Of a stretch of DNA of 64,000 nt, positions 1 to 11,300 are shown one piece after another. The stretch comes from Gymnothorax reevesii (lineage: Eukaryota > Chordata > Actinopteri > Anguilliformes > Muraenidae). The notes under the pieces are model-generated. The model was not told the origin of the DNA, did no database searches, and worked only from the letters and a program-made list of their open reading frames with translations. Each line of letters opens with the position of its first letter. The first letter of the stretch is position 1. Location: positions 120,117,947 through 120,181,946 of the forward strand of contig CM056573.1 in the NCBI GenBank assembly GCA_029721435.1. Reading direction: 5' to 3'. The translations under genes and the position numbers were made by a program.

Positions 1-1204
1 CCAGTAACTCATCATAGCTCGATTATGTTAGTTCCCAACTCGTGGCTGAGGATTAACTGGGCCAATCTCCACTTTTCATCAAAAATTACGCTCTGCCATA
101 GAAATAATCTCAGTATTAACAGGTACCATGTCCTGATGTCACTTTTTCAATGATATATGGCAGCTGGGAGAAACATCCAGAAAGTTCATAGCATTTTCTA
201 TGAATTTTCAGTTTAAAAGTTCTATGTCCACATTGTCCAATCAGGAAGCTGGATATAGGGTCATCTGATCAGGACGACAAGATCGCTGAGCAAAGGTTCT
301 ATCCACTCTACCATTTTGAGGCAAAATTCATTGAATATACCAAATTGAAGGTTGTAAGATGATGAAATCTGGGATATTTTAGATAGGAGGGAACCACAGC
401 ACTTAGATGAAGCGTCTAAGTCTTAAAGCCCTTCATTTTCTTATTCAGGGGGGCATTTAAGATAGTAATATTTGATTCTCAATTTTATATTTTTTGCATT
501 GCAAGATGTGCGTGTATGCACATTAACAAGTGCAATATGATGGACGCAGTTCTAGTTAAACCCAAGCCCAAGGCCAGAGTTTGTTTACTATGTAGTGTGC
601 ATCATGTCTGCATTAAGTGTACTCAGATGAACTTGTACTGGCTATAGAGACAGGAGTAGTTGACACTGAGCACCCTCTAGACTCCATAGCTCATTTCAGT
701 GGCTCAAGGTTTGTTTCCTATTCATTTTCAAACATGACGTGGCTGCCCATTTTCTGTGATTATTATTGTCAGATACTCTGTTTTTATTTCAAATTCTGTA
801 TTACATTTTACCATGAACATGTAATTTGCAGATTTGGATGAAGTCACATAGTTGTGTTCTTTTTAAAAAAACACAAGGCAAGACAAAACTTTGTGTCTAA
901 ACATTTCTGGAAATTCAAGGAGCTATCTAGCAGATAGATCCATATACCTGCAAAATTTATGACATTTTGAAAATTCCAAAGTTCTATCACCATTTACATT
1001 TTCCTAGATCCCCTATCTAAAATCATTCTACTTAAGGTATAAATTCTTGATATTATACCTATCAGTCTCAATAACTCACCTGAATATAAATGTCTGAAAA
1101 CTATACCTGGAGGACAAATTAAGGTTGGGAATTGTGTACGCATCCAAAGAAGGCAGTGAAAGTGGCTGGGGACCCCATCTTTGACGCCTCAAAAAATCCA
1201 AACC

Positions 1205-1227
1205 GTTCGACCCTGCTCGCAGCGCCA
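1205..1227 (-). other. putative retroelement primer-binding site (complementary to a tRNA 3' end)
   Basis: The + strand reads GTTCGACCCTGCTCG followed by CAGCGCCA. That is the layout of a tRNA T-loop, T-stem, acceptor strand and terminal CCA. The minus strand is therefore a TGGCGC-type primer-binding site directly downstream of the LTR end. A tRNA pseudogene is the alternative, but no upstream cloverleaf half is visible. Confidence 0.5.
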
Positions 1228-1233
1228 AATTTA

Positions 1234-1778
1234 TGGGTAAGTTAATAAAAAACCAAGAACGTTGTCCCGATGAAGAAGTGACCTCGTTTTTCATGTCAAA
1301 AGCAGGAAAAGTTTATTCCACAGCTGGCCGTGAGAAAAACAGCATGATGCAAAGTTCTAAAATTCCTTCATTTTGTAAGAAACTTTATACATGTTAAAGT
1401 ACAGACATTTGCATATGATTTCTTTAATGTTATCAGAAGTTGCTGCTGATTGGTTCCAGGGTTTACACATTGATAAAGAGCAATACTCTACAATTGGGCC
1501 TCTCCTGAACCACCCAACTTAATTGGTTCAATAGATTCCCAACCCCTGGAAGTGAGCTCCATATGTGGGCATACTGAACCTCCAACTAAGAGGTGCTAGT
1601 GTCTATTGTCCTGTCGGAACTGAAGACAAACGGAGATTCCAGCTGGAAGTCACAAATAGGCGATATGTCCTGCCGGACCTGACGGCTTCTCTTTATCTCC
1701 TAATTCGCATTCATTACCCATTGATCAAACCGTCCGGCTCCCCATATTGCTAACACCTAAAAATCCTGTTTCCCAACA
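1234..1778 (-). repeat. LTR remnant of an LTR retrotransposon or endogenous retrovirus, minus orientation
   Basis: Read on the minus strand, the segment starts TGTTGGG at 1778 and ends CCCA at 1234. It contains TATAAAG (1384-1390) and AATAAA (1312-1317), about 70 bp apart as in a U3-R layout. Six bases after its end comes TGGCGCTGCGAGCAG, which looks like a primer-binding site. No partner LTR and no gag or pol frame could be recognised below 1200, so this is a truncated copy. The LTR limits are inferred from the TG/CA ends only. Confidence 0.5.
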
Positions 1779-1782
1779 ATAT

Positions 1783-1807
1783 CTTATCGGCCCATAGGGC
1801 CGGTAAG
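1783..1807. repeat. short GGCCCATAGGGCC hairpin
   Basis: CTTATCGGCCC and GGGCCGGTAAG form an 11-bp stem with one mismatch around a 3-base loop. A related hairpin occurs at 51081-51107. It lies just outside the LTR boundary and may belong to a small dispersed repeat. Confidence 0.4.
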
Positions 1808-2603
1808 CTAAAATGTTTCCATAGTTGTTACACAGCAGAATGAACTTTTTTTTCAAAACCCATGTCGTGATTACTGTGAAATGCCCCCGTTATAGACTCT
1901 TAATTTACTGCTACTTGTGATTTATCCGCACATATTTTCAGTTATGATGTCAGGAGTCAGCATCTAGGAGTATTTATATTATCCTGGACAGTGATCCTTA
2001 TTCGTACCTCAAGCAGAATAAAACTGCATTATTACTTCATAATATATTTGTGTGGGGATATTCCAATGAAGTTGCTACACAATTACGTACATAAAGCAGT
2101 GCAATTCAGTTATCATAACATAACTGCAATTATTTTAATCACAGGAATCTATGGTGCCACCAAAGATGCGTTAGGTTGTCTGGTGACAGAGACAGGATGG
2201 CTGGAGTGCGTGCTCAAAGGGCAGTATATTGCAGGACATTGAGGACATTATTGAACTAGATATGTAGTTCATTACATTGTGACCGTGAAGTTCCTTTTCT
2301 AATTAAGAAAAAAAAAACTTATTTACAGCTTAACCACAGTTTCATCTTGATCTGAGTATATATAACATAGAAGTTGCAATTTATTCAAGCACAAGCCTTC
2401 GTCACATGGTTATTTGAAGCCGTCATATGTATATTTTTTAACTTTGATATCGCTCTCTTATCTGAATACATGTTTGCATCCCAGAGGGGTTTCACTGGTA
2501 ATCTGAGTAATTATAATCCTGTCACTGTTAAGAAAATTAATGCACCCACAACTGGAAATGGGGTCAGAATGGGAAATCAAAATTGCGCCCCTGAACTTAG
2601 GAT

Positions 2604-2636
2604 TTGCGCTCCTAAAAATTTCAGCAAGGAGCGCAA
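2604..2636. repeat. perfect 10-bp hairpin (TTGCGCTCCT/AGGAGCGCAA)
   Basis: Two perfect 10-bp inverted arms flank a 13-base loop, and a third partial arm (AATTGCGCCCCT) lies at 2581-2592. The layout suggests the end of a small palindromic DNA transposon remnant. No target duplication can be assigned. Confidence 0.35.
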
Positions 2637-3849
2637 TTGCTCCTAGTGGAAAATGTTAGTGTCAACACCTGATGATGATTTTTAATATATTATTGGAGAT
2701 CACAGTGATCAGGTTTCCATACTTTCAGCATTGGTTTACTTGAGCCCTTTCACTCTGCGCACGGGCAGACCCGTTCCCTCAGCAAAGTAGCATTTTCCCA
2801 CCCAAGCAAATTGAACCTTATAATAGCAATTAGCCATGGAGCAAGTGCACCTGGCTTTTCAAGGAAATGAATGATGATATTCTGATTGGTTTGTTTCATG
2901 TTGTGACCAAAATGTGCCCATGATTAAGAGATTACATACAATCTCATTAAACTATTCACTTTACTTTGCACTGAGATTACCCGCCATTAAACTAGCTAAA
3001 ATCGATTTGGACATGTCTCAAATACACTTGCGCTGCGTGCATCAGACCATGTGCTTAAATAATTAAAATAGGGCCCCGAGAATCAAAGACGCCGCAATTA
3101 CCATTTTGACAAGTCGTCCACAAGGCTGCTGAATGTCATGAATAGAGGGTACTGTCAGCGGCGGAATTCAGGGTTGGTTGGCTTTTTTGCTTTGCTCACC
3201 AAATTTTCCAACATTTATGAAGCCCATCAGTGTTTGGCAGTGCTCTCAGTCACCCCGTGAAGGTTCACTGTCGTTGTGGTGATGTCACTTACTGTACCGC
3301 TAAAGCACCATCATTTTTTATTTTTTACCCAGAATGTGAACAGTATATTAAATTAATATATTCTTCTTAAACAAAAAAGCTGAGACCATTAACGTCTAAA
3401 ACTTATGAAGTCTTCATTTAAATACAGTTGATATCGATGGTATTCCTGACCGTTTTTAATCCTAAACTCACCCATATTTCCTTTAATTTTTTAAAGATTT
3501 TCCACCCGAATTTTACTGGCAGTGACAGCTCTTTAAATTTCATATAGAGAATTAACAGCAGCAGATTCAAAATACAACTGCAACACTTGAAATCATCGGC
3601 AGACCTTTTTATGTTCACTTTTAAATAAAGCTGGAACATAAGAATTGAAATATGAGGTTAGTAGACAGAAAGTGCATTATTAGAATATGTTGTGTATTTC
3701 CTTAGTGGGAGGTGGATTATGTTTTAAAATGTTGTCTGCGAGAGGACATGTATGTGGGCGATCAATATGTGAAAGGACAACTCTGTAGGTGCTAACATGA
3801 TGAACTGCACAGGGTAAAGGAGGACCTTGCTTCCTTTAAATGCAGTAGA

Positions 3850-4345
3850 TTATTTGGGACTAAAACACACCTGGCCATGGACAGCCAAGCAGCAAGTTGT
3901 TCAAATACTTTTGGTCCCTTAAAAAAAAGGGGGGGGGGCTCTTGAAAAATGTGCTGTTATTCCAACACCTTCTACCCTGTTTCAATGTGTATCCTAATAT
4001 TAAAGTTGAAAGTTTTCACTTTGGTCCTCATATTCAGGATTTATTATTTAACTAGCTGCTACCCGCTACCCGGAGTGAAATTGCAATTTTTTTGCGTGCA
4101 TGACCGTTTTTCAAAAATCGGGAGACATGAAGTCCTTCCTGGTGTCCAAGTGGATATTCACACCAAATTTGGTGACAATCGGTTGAGAAATGTAGGAGAA
4201 AAACGTGTACATACACAGACAGACAGACATCGACCTCTAATATATTATAGATTCCAACTCTAATATTCTGTGGTTTACAACTAAAATCACAATAATGTTG
4301 TCAATATCTAAATATGCATGGACCTGACTGTGGTTTTACTTTTTT
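3850..4345 (+). mobile_element. Tc1-like transposon 3' end fragment, split by a SINE-like repeat
   Basis: The stretch with AATACTTTTGGTCCCTTAAAA, a G run and AAATGTGCTGTTATTCC, ending near ATGGACCTGACTGT at 4318-4333, resembles the 3' non-coding end and terminal repeat of a common fish Tc1-like family (recognised from memory). The copy is interrupted from about 4052 to 4252. No transposase is left. Confidence 0.45.
4052..4252 (+). repeat. SINE-like dispersed repeat nested in the Tc1-like fragment
   Basis: It begins CTAGCTGCTACCCGCTACCC, has a middle part about a heading-like ACCAAATTTGGTGACAATCGG and a GACAGACAGACA run, and ends TAATATATTATAGATT. This 5'-to-3' organisation is typical of short retroposons found across many animals. 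The family is not assigned. Target duplications are not clear. Confidence 0.45.
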
Positions 4346-4610
4346 AAATTCCTTCAACCATTTGACCCAGACTTTTGTGCTCCATTGTTATAACATTGAT
4401 TAACTTAATTAACATTAATTAATTAACATTCAAAACTGATCAACCAGCTTGACTGCTTATATAGTCAAGCAGTCCACCAACTAACTATTAGAATAGACAT
4501 CTTAATTTAACTGTCCACTTGCTTGGAAATTTGTCTTTGGCTTCACAGATACACACACTTTCAAAGCTTCCTATGCCATGAGGTAGGTAAAATGAGATTG
4601 GGGAAGAATA

Positions 4611-4634
4611 AATAATAATAATAATAATAATAAT
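4611..4634. repeat. (AAT)n microsatellite
   Basis: About eight uninterrupted AAT units are visible. Confidence 0.9.
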
Positions 4635-4861
4635 GAATACAATAATAAATACCAGTGACAGAAATAACAGGGCAAACAGTTGAAGAGAGTGCTAAAATGT
4701 TAACAGTGAAAACATACTGTATGTCAAATAGACAACATAAAACATTTCTCTTTGCTGTGGGTACTCTGTACCGTCATCCTAAAATGAGTTTTTCAAATTC
4801 ATATAACGGAGGGTGAAAAGGATCCTGAACTATCAATACTCACGTAAGTATCATTTTACAT

Positions 4862-5262
4862 CTCAGCAGCATGCACCACAGTAACTTTTCTGTTGGTTCG
4901 TACCAGACGGGATAGAGTTCTTTGCCCTTGTGCATTGATAAGCCTTGGGTGCCCAACACCTTGTCATCGGTTCAAGGCTTGACCCTCCTTGGACAACTGT
5001 CAGTTGGTTTTCAGGTTGATTCGGAGCAACCAAAAATGATTGTCGTCTTGTACATTTCGAACCCACTCCTCTGACAATAACAATTTGGCCCATGTCAAGG
5101 TCGCTCAGGTCCCATTTCATCCACATCCAACATGTCAACTAAGAGACCCATCAGTTCGCTCAATAGGTCAGTCCGCAGAAAACATGCGGCATTGTTACCA
5201 GATAATTAACATTATTTTCCTCATCTGTGGATGGCTTTAATGTTTTGACTCATCAGTGTGCC
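4862..5262 (-). mobile_element. truncated Tc1-like element with transposase N-terminal remnant
   Basis: Read on the minus strand, it begins with a terminal-repeat-like TGATGAGTCAAAACATTAAAGCC (near 5255-5232). It then carries the phrase DLSDLDMGQIVIVRG, which resembles the [14 protein letters not shown] start of a fish Tc1-like transposase. The same family occurs at 35817-36482. The other end and the DDE domain are missing, so it is a dead fragment. Confidence 0.5.
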
Positions 5263-5754
5263 AACACCAGGATAATAGACCGGAGGACGATCGTTGCTAG
5301 CGTTGATCATCGTTCTCCCCGTCTGGGGCGGACATGAAACTTTTTTGAAAATTAAGTAAAAAATACATAAACCACAACTTGGACGTTTCCCACGTATAAA
5401 AGTTGCACTTTAATGAGAGATCTGAATTAAATAAGAAACCCGTTGCATTTCGCAGTTTTTCTGAACGATCCAGCAAAATTATTTCAAAGAGCAGCTTATT
5501 ATTTTTCACTCGTGGCCGCCAAAAATACAGCGCGATAAATGCAGCAGCCTCAAAGCAGCTGAATCGGTAGATATTTTTCAATCAAAAGTTCAAAGGTCAA
5601 GCAAGCCGTCCTGCATAGAGCAGCTATAATTTTTACGATGCGCGATCTCATAAACACAAATAGCTGCGATGTTTCGATTAGATGGACCGTCACGCACGCA
5701 TCAGCTAATCGTACGTAAAGGAAAACATCACAGCAAAATAGGCGTGCAATGCAC

Positions 5755-5850
5755 GGAATACCCTCAGCCCGAGGTTGAAGTTTTTGGAGACGCCCGCCCA
5801 CCCAACCGCACGAAGGATAGCAATAAGGGCTGAGGGGTAAAAAACAGAAA
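5755..5850 (-). repeat. dispersed repeat with CCCCTCAGCCC and GGGTGGGCGGGCGTC
   Basis: The reverse complement reads TTTTTACCCCTCAGCCC followed by GGGTGGGCGGGCG. The same order of motifs appears on the + strand at 63865-64000, so this is a repeated family present at both ends of the window in opposite orientation. Confidence 0.5.
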
Positions 5851-7651
5851 AAATGAACCAGTTTTACACGGTTTTATCCATGTTTACTTATGTTTTGAAA
5901 TTTAACAAAAAGATTCCTGATTGTTTTTCTTCAAAATTTAAAGTCTCATTCTGTTTGTTGTTGTTAGAGATACTAGTCTACTAACTGGATTGAAAATTGT
6001 ATGTTAATTTCCATTTGTAATTGCAGTTATTGAAATGAAGCATTTTACATTAAAGACTTTGTACATAGATTGAACACACCATGTCTATGATCTCCACCTT
6101 ATTGTGTCTTTTCTTTATAGGAGGCATTTGTCAAGCAGTTTTTAGCATCCTGTACCAATTACTCATTTGTAACATCTATCCAAATTGTAAGGTCTCTTTT
6201 TGTCCGCACTGTCTAAAATTTACAACTTCAATAGCACTGCATTTAGGTAAACTAGTTCTGTAACATTTGACGAAATGACCACGATGATTGCGTTTTGGTC
6301 TAAACAAGAAAACTAAGATTAAGTGTTGCATGATGCTCCAGTCTGCATGCATCCTTTTGGATTTAACATGAATTACTATCTTGACAATTGGTCTTGGTCT
6401 TGATCTTGGGAGGTCAGCCTTGGGTGAAGAGGTCTTGATCTTTGGGTTGAATTTGTCTATTACCTGAAACAAATAGAATTAGGAAGCATAGATTCAAAGT
6501 ATTATATAATTTCAAGTTGATGTTGGGTGTCATGAAACCAAGACAAGTTCATGGTGATACATGTAATAACTGGATGGAGCATGGAACTTATTCATTGAAA
6601 ATTTAAAGATAGTCAAAGCATCCAATCTTGGAGAAGTGGTTAAATGTTACACCAATACACGAGCATGGTATAACTGAACATAAATCATTAAAAACAAAAA
6701 CAAAAATGGAAAAAAAAATCAATTATACAGTTCATCAAGTGTATGTTACTTTAATCTTCATGAAGTGTGTGTAACTGTAAAAAATTTAAACACCTAAAAA
6801 CTCATTAAAGTGCAACTTTTGAAACTGGGAAAAGTTATATTATTGATAAGGCATGTAAAAGCAATAGTTTCATGCAAAAATCTTCCTCCCCCCAGAAAGG
6901 CAGAACGAAAATTGCTTTCCAGAGCAGATAACAAGCTTGATCCCAAAGTCTATAATGTTCAGTTTAACAGATTCATCTGCGCCGCTCCTGTCGTCGCGTG
7001 ACACTCAACGAAAAAGGATATGATGCCAACTTATTTGCCGTTGTAGCAGAGAAGCCAAAGCTTACGTCTTAGGCGTGAGCTTCTCCTCTTAGTGGCATTC
7101 ACGTTTCTGTGCCGTAGTCAGCAACAATTCAATCAAAGCGCACTGAAGAAATTCACTCATGGAATTTACGTCATTGTGCATCAAGTTAATCAGTTTCACG
7201 TGCATTACGGTGGATTTCCCCACTAATGACACGGAAATCGATGATGACTCGGGAATTCTCAGGCTTGTCTTTACTGAGGGATTAAAAGCTATGGAACTGC
7301 ATAAAAACGTTTCAAATGGTCTTATTTCATTAAAACAATTTAAACGATCACAAAACACAAGCAGTTTCCAATCCCTTAGTAAAGCGAAGCACGGGAAGTC
7401 CGCTGTCATAATCGCTTTCCATGTTTCTTGTGATGAGATGCACCTTTCCGCAAGTGAAACGGAAACTTCAATGCACAAAGATTTTAATTCCGCATGAGAA
7501 TCTCATTATGCATTCAATGAATTATTACGGACTACGGCGAATAGGCCTAAAAAAAGCGTTAACCTACCCCGAATGCGTGAGACTTGGCATCTCTGTTGTA
7601 GCCATCAGCATAATATTAGGTTATAATGTTGGTTCATACAAGATGCTGCTA

Positions 7652-7706
7652 TATTATTATTATTATTATTATTATTATCTTCATTTATTTATTTATTTAT
7701 TTATTA
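7652..7706. repeat. (TTA)n followed by (ATTT)n microsatellite
   Basis: About nine TTA units run directly into about six ATTT units. Confidence 0.9.
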
Positions 7707-8361
7707 AATCTGGATGCGTCAGTCCTTCATTCGGTTACAAAAGGCAACTGCATCGCATCAACTGATTGATGCTGATCAATCAAAAGGAAATGAGCTTCTG
7801 TCAACCGCTTTCGCTCTTTTTCCCGTTTCAGAAAGCTTCATGAACTCAAATAAGTAGCTCACAACTTGAAACCTCACTGCTATGTGATCAAATATATGTA
7901 TGGCAGTCAATTTTAATAATCACATCGCTTCTCATGAGGTCTGAGTACAGCATCACTTTCCCCGCAGGTTTTCAAAACAGAGGAATGAGGTCACACCACC
8001 TTGACGACTGTCCGTATTATTCCCCAACATTTAATTGTATAATATATTATTATTTAATAGACAACCCAATTTAAGTATTTCATTGTAATTTTGATTCTAT
8101 TTAATACTGATGAAAAATTGAGACAGGATGCAATTGTATTGTGTTAAAGGGGAAACGAATGATATTTTTGATCAGGCAAAGTTCTAAACACAACAGACAG
8201 TAAGGTCCTAAACTTCCTTCTTGTCCACGTTGAGTTTGTTTTCAATTTCGGAATGATCCGTTGTCATCTGAAGAAAAATGTTTTCAGCGAAAAAATGCAT
8301 GGAACGAAGCCAGAATCTTTAATTTTCTTTTAGTTATGTGTATGTGTTATACACGGAAATA

Positions 8362-8384
8362 ATGAAAGTAGTCGCGTTGATAAG
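8362..8384 (+). CDS. dph6: dph6 coding exon 1 (residues 1-7 and the first two bases of Ser8)
   Basis: A very short coding exon reads M-K-V-V-A-L-I plus the AG of a serine codon, followed by the donor gtaacc. It supplies the beta strand before the PP-loop, and the loop serine codon is completed by exon 2. The start is favoured because an in-frame TAA lies at 8320-8322 with no other ATG in between, and there is an A at -3. The flank is not a strong CpG island, although CpGs cluster just downstream in intron 1 (8440-8530). The peptide matches the family N terminus (M-[RK]-V-[AV]-x-L-I-S), and the phase fits exon 2 exactly. Confidence 0.85.
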
Positions 8385-11300
8385 GTAACCCATTTTATTC
8401 TGGCATGAAGTGTTAGCTGGCTAATGACAGCAGCCTAGCAGCGTGTCTATAATACACCGGTCCATCCGCTATTCCTGTGGCGTTTTCTTAGACGAGCGTC
8501 GTCTGCCTGATATCTGACGTGCCTAACGCGGGTTTTCTGATATAAAGTTGCCATGTAGCTCTTAATTTGTTTTTGCCAATGAAAGGATGTACGTAGTACA
8601 ACCGACGCAATGACTTGTTTTTCACATTACATTAAATGTAGAAAATTTACGTTAAGTGTCTGAGCAAGTCAGTTTTGGTGGTTTGGTATTTAAGTTTCGC
8701 AAATTAACTTTTCTTTGACGCATTGCTAACAATCAGCATTCCATTTGAGCCGATAGTAAGTCATAGTCCCCCCCATGGTTCTTGTTTTTATGAGTGGTTT
8801 ATGATGTAGCTGTCATTGTAGATATAGTCAGATCATCTGTTTCCTAGGTCGGCTATAAAATTCCCACCAATTTCCCCGTCCACCCCAGCACCCACGTCTC
8901 TTAAAAAGTGATTTTAAGGCTGTTATTGTTATTACGGGACCATTATTGGGTTGCATAACAATTATGATGTGTTTTATGACTTGTCAATTGCTGCTTTTCC
9001 ATTACAGTTTTGCGCAAAATAAAATCGATATGTCTCAATTTTCGATAAACTTGCTGCTGTTTCCATTGAAAGGTATTTTTACCGTCATTTAGGGTAATTC
9101 TCGTAAAGTCGCGCGTCCCGTGATACTGCACTCAATGTAGACGGCCAAAACATTGTAAACAAAGTAAACTGCATGGAGAGATTCTTCAAAGATACAGCGC
9201 TCTCCATAATTATTGGCACCCCTGGTTAAGATGCGTTCTTTCGGCTCTTATAAATCAGTTTAATCTAAATAATATAGCACCACGGTGAAAAAAGAGGAAA
9301 ATCCATCCTTTAATTCAAGTGCCTTTATTCAGTGGGAAAAAAAATCCCACATTAAGAAATAATTCTTTTACATCAAATCATGTGGGCCACAATTATTAGC
9401 ACCCCTGATATTAATTCTTTGTACAACCTCCTTTTGCCAACAAAACAGCACCTAATCTTCTCCTATAATGTTTCACAAGATGGGAGAATACTGAAAGCGG
9501 GATCTTCGACCATTCCTCTTTGCACAATCTCTCTTACTCATCCAGCGACCTGGGTCCTGTCTTCTGCACTCTCCTCTTCAGCTCACTCCACAGGTTTTCA
9601 TGGGGTTTACGTCTGGGGACTGAGATGGCCATGGGAGGAGCTTGATTCTGTGTCTGGTGAACCATTTCTGTGTAGATTTGGCCACATGTTTAGGGTCATT
9701 ATCTTGCTGAAAGACCCAGTGATGACCCATCTTCAGCTTTTGAGCAGAGGCCACCAGATTTTGATTAAAAATGTCCTGGTATTTCAAAGCCTTCATGATG
9801 CCATGCATCATGCTACAAGGTTCCCAGGGCCTCTGGAAGAGAAACAGGCCCACAGCATTACCGATCCTCTCCCATACTTCGCAGTGGGCATGAGGCGCTT
9901 TTCTGCATACTCATCTTTTGTGTTCCGCCAGACCCACTTAGAGTGTTTGTTGCCAAAAAGCTCTATCTTGGTCTCATCTGACTAAAGTACACGGTCCCAG
10001 TTGAAGTCCCAGTACCGCTTAATGAACTACGGACGTTTGCGATTGTGATTGAGAAAAGGTTTTTTTGGTGCATGCCTCCCAAACAGCTTGTTGGCATGTA
10101 GAAAGCGCCTGATGGTGGTTTTGGAGACTTTGTGACCCCAAGATGCTACCATATGTTGCAATTCTTTAACAGTGAGCTTTGGGGAACTTTTAATTTTTCT
10201 TACCATCCTCCTCACTGTGCGTGGTGGCAAAATAACCTTGCATCCTCGTCCAGGCTTGTTTACCACTGTTCCAGTTGTTTTAAACTTCTTAATGATTTCT
10301 CTGACAGTAGATATGGGCAGGTGCAGGTGAGTGGCTATTTTCTTGTAGCCATTGCCTGACTTGTGAAGGTCGACACACATCTGCCTTACTTGAATGGTGT
10401 GTTCCTTTGTCTTTCCCATGTGGAAGAGTGGACAAGAGAAATGGCCTCTGTGTCACGTCATATTTATACCCCAGGGTAACAGGAAGTAATGAATTACTAA
10501 ATAAATGTTCCTAGATACTCTGATCAACTTTGTAAACTTCTGTAGAAATGACAGAAATACTTCTGTCTGAACATTGTTCAAGAACATACTTATACACATG
10601 TTATATTAATGGATGTATATAGACATGGGAATTAACTGACAGCAGGTATCCTTCGTGTCACGGACATGACACGCGTGGTGTCCATGACAGACGATTATTC
10701 CCTACTATAAGGAATCGTATAAGATTAAACTACATTTATGAACAAAAGGTGTCTTATCATCTAGCTTGACAATCTGAAAAGATAACCCCTTGGCATAAAT
10801 GCTGTTGGCTCTATTATGGAGATAAGAACACGTCACGGACACTACAAGTTTTTTGGCAGATCGATTGTCCTACAGCTTGAATGGTTGTGATGAAAACACA
10901 TGCATTATGTGCATACAGAGCTCACTGTACCATAAATGCCATACCTTTGATCATCAAAATGAGGCATAATCTTGATGTTTAAGGCATTTTAAACAACACT
11001 GGGTAATAATACAGTGATACATTTTGAAATTGGTGAAATTCTATAACAAAATGCAAAATTTCCATAAATGCACGTTATTTTGGATATATCGCTCCGATTT
11101 TGATGATTTTTTTCTGCACATATAAAAACAATATATAGTTTCAAATAAATGTTCAAACTATAGCAGGTTTACCACACAAAACAAAGAATTAACACCTGGT
11201 GACTCATCATAACGCTAAAATGCCAGATTGCGAGGCACCTTCACCAGATCCAAGCCATCACCCAAAAATGTCTAGCATCAAGTATCAATACACCATTGTG

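Larger units (their letters stand above)
1..8361. other. upstream flank of dph6 without a recognisable gene
   Basis: AT-rich sequence with only short unconvincing open frames. Recognisable items are an LTR remnant, a Tc1-like 3' end with a nested SINE-like repeat, a second truncated Tc1-like copy, a CCCCTCAGCCC-type repeat near 5.76-5.85 kb and AAT/TTA microsatellites. I see nothing further in 1-1075, 1820-3400, 5860-7000 and 7800-8300. The dph6 promoter should lie just before 8362, but no clear core element or CpG island marks it. Two overlapping antisense frames at 7089-7497 have no known motif. Confidence 0.5.

Noticed and set aside
7089..7497. Overlapping open frames of 129 and 112 codons on opposite strands upstream of dph6
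   Set aside because: No recognisable motif on either strand and no exon-like borders; likely chance, although a divergent upstream gene cannot be fully excluded.
9380..9985. A 201-codon open frame on the + strand
   Set aside because: It is antisense to the Tc1-like transposase pseudogene.
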